NCBI GenBank assembly: GCA_964483085.1
Contig: CAYZZX010000082.1
Span: forward strand, 1-7,135
Source of the DNA: JALHFZ01 sp964483085
GTDB lineage: Bacteria > Synergistota > Synergistia > Synergistales > Aminobacteriaceae
DNA: 7,135 nt
Direction of reading: 5' to 3'
In this document: piece by piece, positions 1 to 5,719 of the stretch
Layout: every line of letters begins with the position of its first letter
How positions within the stretch are numbered: position 1 is the stretch's first letter
The notes under the pieces: model-generated
Told to the model about the DNA's origin: nothing
The model's database searches: none
Seen by the model: only the letters and a program-made list of their open reading frames with translations
Program-made: the position numbers and the translations under genes

Positions 1-195
1 AAGATCTTTCTCCGGGACGCCTACACCCTCTCTCTGGCGGAGCCTCTCACCGCCTGCGTCCTCTCCGCCGTCGTGCTTGGGGAGCGCCTCTCCATACCCT
101 CCCTCGGAGGGGTCGTCCTCATCTTTCTTGGTATCCTCCTTCTTCCCGCCAACCCGGAAAGCTCCCCTCTGCCGGAGGGGCGGCTTCTGCCGTGA
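1..195 (+). CDS. EamA/DMT-family transporter, C-terminal fragment
   Basis: The reading frame is open from the first base and ends at TGA 193-195, giving 64 residues of a protein that begins outside the window. The visible part holds the typical end of an EamA (drug/metabolite transporter) repeat: a segment reading AEPLTACVLSAVVLGERLS, whose small and polar residues, Pro and closing Glu-Arg are characteristic of the penultimate helix. It is followed by a last hydrophobic helix (about residues 38-50, GGVVLIFLGILLL) and a short polar tail. Such proteins are inner-membrane permeases that export or import small metabolites, often amino acids; the substrate cannot be read from this fragment. korA starts 28 bases after its stop on the same strand, so co-transcription is possible. 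Family assignment is fairly secure; function is not. Confidence 0.75.
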   Translation, partial: KIFLRDAYTLSLAEPLTACVLSAVVLGERLSIPSLGGVVLIFLGILLLPANPESSPLPEGRLLP

Positions 196-223
196 GATTT
201 TATGAGATGAAAGGTGGTAGATC

Positions 224-1363
224 ATGTCCACAGTCGGACCGGTCTTTGCCTCGGGCAACGAGGCCATAGCGGAAGGAGCCTTCGCCGCGGGAGCGCGCTT
301 CTACGCCGGATACCCCATCACCCCCTCGTCGGAGATCGCCGAGATCGCCTCCCGCCGCATGCCCGGCCTCGGGGGGATGTTTGTGCAGATGGAGGACGAA
401 CTCTCAAGCATGGCCGCCATCATCGGGGCATCCCTCGCGGGAAAGCGGGCCTTCACGGCCACGAGCGGTCCGGGATTTTCCCTCATGCAGGAAAATCTCG
501 GCATGGCCGTCATGGGGGAGATCCCCTGCGTGGTGGTGAACGTCCAGCGGTCCGGCCCCTCCACGGGCATGGCGACGAAGCCCGCCCAGGGGGACGTGAT
601 GCAGGCCCGGTGGGGAACCCACGGCGATCACGGCATCATCACCCTCGTCCCCTCCTCGGTGCAGGACTGCTACGACCTCACGATCCGGGCCTTCCGCCTC
701 TCGGAGGAATTCCGCACACCGGTGATCCTCCTCGCCGACGCCGCCATTGGCAAGGTCCGTGAGGGAGTCCGCTACTACCCTCCAACCGAAGAGGAAAAGG
801 GAACACCCCTCCTGCCGGACTGCCCTCCCTCCGACTACCATCCCTTTGCCTTCGGCGAAGGGACCCTTCCTCCCCTCCCCTCCTTCGGCGGAGACTACAT
901 CTACAGAATCACCGGATCCATGCACGACGAACGGGGCGGCCAGGCGGCCAACCCGGCCGCCGCGGACCGGGTCATCCGCCATCTCACCGAGAAGATCGAG
1001 GGGAAGCGGGATCGGATCGTCTCCGTCCGTTCCCTGGCCCTGGAGGATGCCGACGTGGCCGTCTGCTCCTTCGGATGCTCGGCCCGTTCATCGAGGGCGG
1101 CCGTCCGGAGTGCCCGAAAGCAGGGAGTACGGGCGGGGCTGCTCGAGCTGACCACCCTCTGGCCCTTTCCCGACGGAGAGGTCCGCTCAATCCTCTCCCG
1201 GATGAAGGCTGTGATCGTCCCCGAGCTCAACCTGGGGCAGGCCGCCCGGGAGGTGGAGCGGCTGAACGATTTCGCCTGTTCGGTCGTGAGGGTCAACCGG
1301 GTGGACGGAGGGCTGCTGAAGCCGGAGGAAATTCTGGCCGCCATCGAGGAGGCTGCGTCATGA
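224..1363 (+). CDS. korA: 2-oxoacid:ferredoxin oxidoreductase, alpha subunit (KorA/VorB type)
   Basis: This 379-residue protein is the alpha subunit of a cytoplasmic enzyme that oxidatively decarboxylates 2-oxoacids to acyl-CoA while reducing ferredoxin. Visible family signatures are YPITPSSEI (residues 30-38), QMEDELSSM (55-63), TSGPGFSLM (80-88) and RSGPSTGMATKPAQGD (109-124), the core of the pyrimidine-binding domain. A second domain near residues 270-375 contains the PELNLGQ-type segment followed by VERL. The length is normal for this subunit. The ATG at 224 is preceded by AAGGTGG (211-217) at good spacing. Its TGA overlaps the korB start as ATGA, so the two are translationally coupled. 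Branched-chain 2-oxoacid (VOR), 2-oxoglutarate (KOR) and related enzymes share this architecture, so the substrate remains open; the symbol kor is a family label. No ferredoxin-like delta subunit gene lies directly upstream, where the EamA fragment is found instead. Confidence 0.9.
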   Translation: MSTVGPVFASGNEAIAEGAFAAGARFYAGYPITPSSEIAEIASRRMPGLGGMFVQMEDELSSMAAIIGASLAGKRAFTATSGPGFSLMQENLGMAVMGEIPCVVVNVQRSGPSTGMATKPAQGDVMQARWGTHGDHGIITLVPSSVQDCYDLTIRAFRLSEEFRTPVILLADAAIGKVREGVRYYPPTEEEKGTPLLPDCPPSDYHPFAFGEGTLPPLPSFGGDYIYRITGSMHDERGGQAANPAAADRVIRHLTEKIEGKRDRIVSVRSLALEDADVAVCSFGCSARSSRAAVRSARKQGVRAGLLELTTLWPFPDGEVRSILSRMKAVIVPELNLGQAAREVERLNDFACSVVRVNRVDGGLLKPEEILAAIEEAAS

Positions 1364-2136
1364 CGAATTTAGCCTACAGAGAATACCTTGCCGAGGAAAA
1401 ACTCCCCACCATCTGGTGCCCCGGCTGCGGCAACGGAATCGTCCTGCGGGCGCTGCTGCAGGCCTTCGCGGCCCTGAAGCTTGACCCGAGAAAGACCGTG
1501 GCCGTCTCGGGGATCGGTTGCTGGGGGTGGGCGGACGACTACCTCCGGGTGAACGCCTTTCACGGAACCCACGGCCGGGCCCTTCCCTTCGCCACGGGGA
1601 TCGCCCTGGCAAACCCGAACCTGACGGTCATCGCCCTCATGGGGGACGGCGACGGCGCCACCATCGGAGGAAATCACCTCATCCACGCCGCCCGGCGGAA
1701 TGTCAACGTCACCGCCCTCGTGGCCAACAACTTCAACTACGGCATGACCGGAGGACAGTACTCTGGCACGACCCCTTCGGGCAGCATCACCTCTACCTCA
1801 TCCCTGGGGCATATGGAGGAAGGGTTCGACCTCTGCGCCCTCGCCGCAGCGGCAGGGGCCCCCTACGTGGCCCGGGGGACCGTGGCCGAACCAGGGAAGC
1901 TTGCAGGGCTCATCGAAGGAGGCCTGGCGAGAAGAGGATTTTCTTTTGTCGAGGCCCTCTCCCCCTGCCCCACCCATTTCGGCCGGTTCAACGGAGGGAA
2001 GAGCCCCTGGGAGATGCTCAGAGAACTGAAATCCACCTCCTTTCCCCTTGGCATACTCGCCGATCGGGAAAAAGAGGATTACGGAACGCGCTACGCCCGG
2101 GCGGCGGAAGCAGAAAGGAAGGAGGGGTCCTCATGA
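1360..2136 (+). CDS. korB: 2-oxoacid:ferredoxin oxidoreductase, beta subunit (TPP-binding)
   Basis: This 258-residue protein is the beta subunit, which binds thiamine pyrophosphate and a [4Fe-4S] cluster. Candidate cluster ligands are Cys20 and Cys23 (the WCPGCGNG motif), Cys54 (SGIGC) and Cys203 (LSPCPTHFG). The TPP/Mg2+ motif starts at GDGD (96-99) and continues through GGNHLIHAARRN to NN (123-124), followed by YGMTGGQYS, all highly typical of KorB-like proteins. HGTHGRALPFATG (68-80) is also a family signature. The ATG at 1360 was chosen because it overlaps the korA stop (ATGA) and places the CPGC motif near residue 20, as in relatives; longer in-frame extensions would run inside korA. The last codons overlap the korC start in the same ATGA fashion. 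The residues after Cys54 (WGWADD) vary among paralogues and might relate to substrate class, which is not resolved here. Confidence 0.92.
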   Translation: MTNLAYREYLAEEKLPTIWCPGCGNGIVLRALLQAFAALKLDPRKTVAVSGIGCWGWADDYLRVNAFHGTHGRALPFATGIALANPNLTVIALMGDGDGATIGGNHLIHAARRNVNVTALVANNFNYGMTGGQYSGTTPSGSITSTSSLGHMEEGFDLCALAAAAGAPYVARGTVAEPGKLAGLIEGGLARRGFSFVEALSPCPTHFGRFNGGKSPWEMLRELKSTSFPLGILADREKEDYGTRYARAAEAERKEGSS

Positions 2137-2496
2137 AAGGAAGAATCGAACTTCTTCTCGGCGGCGTGGGCGGGCAGGGGATCCTCACCATCGGCACCAT
2201 CCTCGGCGAGGCGGCCCTTCAAGAAGGCCTCTGCGCCTGCCTCTCCTCCTCCTACGGCACGGAGGCCCGGGGGACCTTCACACGATCGGACCTCATCCTC
2301 AGCGAAGACCCAATCGACTTCATCGAGGTCACCGCTCCCGACGTCGTCCTCTGCCTCGCCCAGACGGCCTGTGACCGCCTCCTTCCCGCCCTCTCCCCCG
2401 GCGGAGAGATCCTCTTCGACAGCGACCAGGTGACGGCGGCTGATTTCAGCGGAATATCTTCGAAAGGGTACCCGGTCACCTCCATGGCCCTCGAAC
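2133..2496 (+). CDS. korC: 2-oxoacid:ferredoxin oxidoreductase, gamma subunit, truncated by sequence gap
   Basis: The first 121 residues of a gamma subunit are visible before the run of N. The N-terminus GGVGGQGILTIGTILGEAA is the glycine-rich hallmark of the POR/KOR gamma domain. SYGTEARGTFTRSDLILS (residues 40-57) is the second conserved block, normally at the interface with the alpha subunit and CoA. The ATG at 2133 overlaps the korB stop, and GGAGGGG (2121-2127) upstream serves as ribosome binding site. Gamma subunits are usually about 180-190 residues, so roughly 60-70 codons are missing. That is more than the 100 N could hold, so the gap is either larger than drawn or the gene is broken. 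Translations running on past the gap in this frame are meaningless, since the sequence beyond it codes on the other strand. Confidence 0.88.
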
Positions 2497-2596
2497 NNNN
2501 NNNNNNNNNNNNNNNNNNNNNNNNNNNNNNNNNNNNNNNNNNNNNNNNNNNNNNNNNNNNNNNNNNNNNNNNNNNNNNNNNNNNNNNNNNNNNNNN
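2497..2596. other. Assembly gap of 100 N
   Basis: There are exactly 100 undetermined bases, the conventional placeholder for a scaffold gap of unknown size. Both flanking genes, korC from the left and grdX from the right, run into it tail to tail. It hides the 3' end of korC, the last codons of grdX, any terminators, and possibly further genes. The juxtaposition of the kor and grd operons is therefore a scaffolding statement and not a sequenced fact. Confidence 0.98.
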
Positions 2597-2958
2597 CCCC
2601 GCTCAAGGTATTCCCGGTCGAGGGCGGCGTAGTCGTCCGAGGCCAGTCCTCCGGGGGCTCGGGCCTGAAGGGTCAGCCGTTCCCTAGCCTTGCCTATCAT
2701 CCGAAGCCCCTCAATGTCAGCTCCATCTTCGGAGGTTTTCAGAAGGAGCGACCGCCACCGGCAGCGCATCATGGGCACATTGGGAGGAAGGGGCGCACTG
2801 ACCAGGGAGTACCCCCGGGTGAGCAGATCCTCCGCCGCCGCGAGGACCGCTAGGGCGTCCCCCTCAGCCGGGGCAACCTCCACGGGGAGGTCCTTTCCGG
2901 AAAGGACGAGGGGGTTGTTGGTCACCGCAAGGTATTTCCCCGACGCGGACGGACTCAC
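2597..2958 (-). CDS. grdX: GrdX-family protein, 3' end lost in sequence gap
   Basis: About 120 residues of a small soluble protein are visible. The N-terminus KYLAVTNNPLV (residues 8-18) matches the conserved opening of GrdX, a protein of unknown biochemical role encoded in glycine/sarcosine/betaine and proline reductase clusters. The remainder has the expected pattern: an alanine-rich helix (about 34-46), a GYSLVSAPLP stretch (49-58) and a charged helix near 85-97. Family members are about 120-130 residues, so probably only a few codons are missing. The start is GTG (2958-2956), whose last two bases form part of the grdB TGA (GTGA overlap), giving translational coupling; only a weak AGAGGG lies upstream. 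The middle part (PPNVPMMRCRW) seems divergent from the GrdX pattern I remember, so the name rests on the N-terminal motif, the size and the neighbourhood. Confidence 0.78.
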
Positions 2959-4265
2959 TTTTCGAATACCCTCTGGTCGGTCAATTCGGTCTGCATAGCC
3001 TCGAAAGACCGGAGAAGAAGCTCCCGCCGCACCCGCCTGTCCCCCTCTTCGCCGAGGGCCGGGTTCCCCGTGGGGTGAGGAATGGCCACGCCGGGGATGA
3101 TTCGGTTCGCCCCGACGGTGAGCATGATCGGGATGATCGTCGCGATCTGGACCACCGGTATTCCCGCCGCTTTCTCAATTTCCCGCGTCATCGATGCGCC
3201 GCATCGAGTGCAGGTTCCTCAGGTGGAGGTGAGGATGACGGCATCCACCCCCGCTTCCTTGAGCTCGGCGCCGATCTCCTGCCCGAAGCGCTCGGCATGG
3301 GCGACGGACGTGCCTGTCCCCGTGGTGGTGTAGAGCCAGGGGTGAATTCTGGCGAAGACCCCTTCCCTCTCGAGCTCCCGCAGAACGTCCAGGGGGATGA
3401 CCACGTCGGGGTCCTTCGTGGCCCACTCCCGGTCGTACCCTCCGTGGACCGATTCGTAGATCTCCGGAGTGAGGTCGTCTAGAGCGGAGATGTCGTACTT
3501 TCCGTAGGTCTCCGCCGAGGAGACCCGGATGTGGTCCGGGTTCCCCAGGGGGACCACTCCGCCGGAGGAGACGAGGGCGATGACGGCCTCCTTCATATTC
3601 TTCACGGGGGGTGCGGGGGGGATCTTCTTGAAGACGGGCATCTCGTATTCCGTCTGGAAGGGGCGGCCGGCGAGCTTGTCGAGCAGCATCTCCACGGCCC
3701 GTTCGGCGCCGCTTTTCTCCTTGAAGAAGCTCTTCCGGATCCCCCTTGAGAAGTACCCTTCCTGCCGAGCGGGACCGAGCTGCTCTTTGCCCGCCCGCTT
3801 GAGGCCGAGGGCTGCCATCCGGGCAAGGGCGTCCTTCATTCCCCGGGCGCTGTCGGAGGCGGGAAGGATGAAGGTTTCGGGGGAATAAAGCTCCACGCCG
3901 GGGTTTTCCTCGTACATGGCAGTGACGGCGGGGATCCCGAGTTCCGACTCGACGGAAGCGCATATATCCCCGCAGGCCACGCCGTACCGTCCGGCGTTGA
4001 AGGCCGGCCCGGCCACGAGGAGGTCGGGGGAGAAGGCCCGAATGAGTTCGAGGCATGTACTCCGGGCCTCGTCCATATGCTCGCCGTAGTAGCCGTCGCC
4101 GCAGATCACCGTGCCCACCACGGTTCCCCTGTCGCCGAGGCGGTTCTGAAGCTCTCCGCCGGGGCCGACCGCGCCCTCCCGGGAGGAGGGGCGCTCGTCC
4201 GCCCGGTCCTCGCCGCCGATTCCGCCGTAAAACTGGTTTATGTAATGAACGACTCTATAGGCCAT
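2955..4265 (-). CDS. grdB: Glycine/sarcosine/betaine reductase component B, selenoprotein subunit (GrdB/GrdF/GrdH type)
   Basis: This 436-residue selenoprotein subunit of component B is read through an in-frame UGA (3221-3219) as selenocysteine 349. Residues 1-348 lead without a break into U349-GTC-TR-C355, the U-x2-C-x2-C redox motif of GrdB-type proteins, and continue as SMTREIEKAAGIPVVQIATI and VGANRIIPGVAIPHP to a TGA at 2957-2955. Length and Sec position match the family (about 436 residues, Sec near 350). Other family blocks are INQFYGGIGGED (9-20), GPAFNAGRYGVACG (86-99), MYEENPGVE (117-125) and LGNPDHI (240-246). Component B takes substrate held on the GrdE pyruvoyl group and transfers the carboxymethyl moiety to selenoprotein A. 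The ATG at 4265 has AGGGGGAG upstream and lies 12 bases after the grdE stop. Glycine, sarcosine and betaine versions are too similar to separate by eye. An ordinary gene caller would report two short ORFs (4265-3219 and 3191-2955). Confidence 0.93.
3191..3221 (-). promoter_or_regulatory. Selenocysteine UGA with candidate bacterial SECIS hairpin in grdB
   Basis: Reading the minus strand, the recoded TGA is at 3221-3219. Eleven bases later a perfect 7-bp stem begins: TCGATGC (3207-3201), a GGC loop (3200-3198), then GCATCGA (3197-3191). The loop starts 18 bases after the UGA and its first base is G. From memory, this meets the usual criteria for bacterial SECIS elements (a short G-containing apical loop some 16-37 bases downstream), where SelB binds. 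The 3-base loop is at the short limit; opening the C-G closing pair would give a 5-base loop. The hairpin lies within coding sequence (codons Thr353 to Met359), so its bases serve both the protein and the RNA signal. Confidence 0.7.
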
Positions 4266-4277
4266 TTTCTTCTCCCC

Positions 4278-5561
4278 CTAGATCCACTCGCAGCCGACCC
4301 GGCTGTATCCGATTTCCACCGTTGACCCGATGACGGACTGAAGCTCCACGTGCATGGAGCCGTCCGGCCGGAGGCTCTCCGCCGCGCCCCCCGAGAGCAG
4401 GGAGATGGCCGCGGGGTCTCCGATAACTTTATTCATGGGAGGCACCTCGATCATCTCGTTCACGTTCCCCGTGGAGATGAAGGCGTTCATCTCGGGAGTC
4501 GCGTCGGCGAGGCTCTGGCTCGCTCCGTCCGTTCCGGCCGCCTCGTCGGAGATGACCACCGTTTTGATTCCCGCCTGCTCGAAGAAGCGGGCGTTGAGGC
4601 ACAGGTCCGTATCGGGGTTGCCGTACCCCTCCTCGGAGATGACCACGCCGTCGGCGCCGAGCTCCCGGCCGAGCCTCACGTTCATGGCCGCCGAGCGGAG
4701 CTTGCCGTCCATGACGGTGCTCTCCACCGCCGGGATCACTCCGAGAAAGTTGAGGTCCTTGCCGTGCCGGGCGTAGAGGGCCCGGACGACGGGGTTGTTG
4801 ACGTGATGGTAGCTCGTGTTCTTGTCGCAGGAGGAGACGCAGTTCCCCGAGACCACCGCTCCGTCCAACACCTCGTTGGGGTGCAGCAGGGTGGGAAGGC
4901 TCGGCTTGAGGTCCGTGCCGTAGACATAGGTGTCGTGAAGGAGCCCCTGGGTGATGCACATGCAGACGTAGAGGATGGACGGAAGGCCGGGGTGTTTCTG
5001 CCCCTCCTCCGCCGCCGTCCCCTTCTCAAAGACGGTGATCTCGTCGGCCTTCGCCTCGGAGCAGCTCTGGGCCAGCCAGACCCCGAGCTTCAGCCCCGCC
5101 GTCCGCAGGGCCTCCTCATGCTGATGCCGGTCGAGTTCCTCCACGGGGGAGGCGGTGAGCACCAGGTTGAAGGTCCGGGAAAAGGGGGTGTACTCCCCGC
5201 CCGGGCCGGACATGTCGATGAACCCCTCCTGAAATCCCACGATGGGCCCGCAGGTCACCACGGCCGCTCCGTCGAGCACGAGGGTCGCTCCGCTGCCCAC
5301 GGGCTGCACCGGGGCGCAGAAGCCGGGGAAATACCCCTTCCCCTCGGTGAGCTTGACCCGGGGCTCAATACAGTCCTTCACGGGGATGATCCGCACGCTC
5401 TCTCCCGGACGGGCGATGTCGAGCTCCATGACCGGGAGCCGGTCATCCTCCACGGCCTTCAGGGCTTCCTCCCGATTGACGTAAAGGGTCCCCTGCCGCA
5501 CCTCCGTGGCCTCTCCCCACTGAATATCCCGCACCTTCACTCTGTGCAACTCCAGACGCAT
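4278..5561 (-). CDS. grdE: Glycine/sarcosine/betaine reductase component B, pyruvoyl proprotein (GrdE/GrdG/GrdI type)
   Basis: This 427-residue proprotein supplies two subunits of reductase component B. In the family the chain cleaves itself at an Asn-Cys bond, and the Cys becomes a pyruvoyl group that binds the amino substrate as a Schiff base. The site is visible as GN240-C241VSSCDKN, giving predicted pieces of 240 and 187 residues, in keeping with the known roughly 25 and 22 kDa subunits. Other family blocks are YFPGFCAPVQPVGSGATLVLDG (starting at residue 77), YVCMCITQGLLHDTYVYG (198-215), NFLGVIPAVESTVMDGKL and EEGYGNPDTDL. The ATG at 5561 follows a strong AAGGAGGAA (5575-5567). The stop TAG lies 12 bases before grdB, so the two are surely co-transcribed. 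No grdA separates them, which resembles substrate-specific B units such as grdG-grdF and grdI-grdH as much as the classical glycine cluster. It starts the minus-strand operon, divergent from the regulator gene. Confidence 0.93.
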   Translation of the reverse strand: MRLELHRVKVRDIQWGEATEVRQGTLYVNREEALKAVEDDRLPVMELDIARPGESVRIIPVKDCIEPRVKLTEGKGYFPGFCAPVQPVGSGATLVLDGAAVVTCGPIVGFQEGFIDMSGPGGEYTPFSRTFNLVLTASPVEELDRHQHEEALRTAGLKLGVWLAQSCSEAKADEITVFEKGTAAEEGQKHPGLPSILYVCMCITQGLLHDTYVYGTDLKPSLPTLLHPNEVLDGAVVSGNCVSSCDKNTSYHHVNNPVVRALYARHGKDLNFLGVIPAVESTVMDGKLRSAAMNVRLGRELGADGVVISEEGYGNPDTDLCLNARFFEQAGIKTVVISDEAAGTDGASQSLADATPEMNAFISTGNVNEMIEVPPMNKVIGDPAAISLLSGGAAESLRPDGSMHVELQSVIGSTVEIGYSRVGCEWI

Positions 5562-5719
5562 GGCCCTTCCTCCTTCTGTACCAGCTGAAAAACTGAAAAT
5601 TCCCTTTCTGATGAGGCCATCGTAAGGGAAGAAAAGAAGGAGCGCATCAGGCGAAACTACAAAGATGAGGGGTATAATAGGGAATAATTTTATGCGAATG
5701 ACTAAAGGGAGGGATTGCC
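5562..5719. promoter_or_regulatory. Divergent intergenic region between grdE and the CdaR-like gene
   Basis: This 158-base non-coding stretch is visibly richer in A/T than the flanking genes and must drive transcription both ways. Toward grdE it ends in AAGGAGGAA (5575-5567), a strong ribosome binding site. About 24 bases upstream of the grdE ATG lie two direct copies of CTGAAAA (plus-strand 5585-5591 and 5593-5599, period 8), which may be chance. No convincing -35/-10 pair for grdE was found on the minus strand; TATTAT (5679-5674) and TACGAT are the nearest -10 matches, but neither has a good -35. Binding sites for the neighbouring regulator are likely here but cannot be assigned by eye. Confidence 0.6.
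5673..5678 (+). promoter_or_regulatory. Candidate -10 box for the CdaR-like regulator gene
   Basis: A perfect TATAAT stands 41 bases before the ATG at 5720, which would give a short leader of about 35 bases. No hexamer near TTGACA is present 16-18 bases upstream (the 17-spacing hexamer is GGCGAA), and no TG extended -10 dinucleotide precedes it. The promoter may therefore be weak or activator-dependent. The ribosome binding site AAAGGGAGGG (5704-5713) lies 6 bases before the start. Confidence 0.5.

Noticed and set aside
1518..2687. 389-residue plus-strand ORF covering korB, korC and the N run.
   Set aside because: It is composed of an out-of-frame shadow of korB, the genuine korC frame, and a false continuation across the gap into antisense grdX. 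Only the part from 2133 to 2496 is real, and it is annotated as korC.
3219..4265. Treating grdB as a truncated pseudogene ending at the TGA.
   Set aside because: The frame continues with conserved family sequence after the TGA, the stop falls exactly at the family's selenocysteine position, and a hairpin follows it.
4350..5588. 412-residue plus-strand ORF spanning the grdE region.
   Set aside because: This is a frame shadow of grdE, common in high-GC DNA; its residues are His/Gly/Arg-rich without motifs, while the minus strand encodes a full GrdE with its cleavage site.
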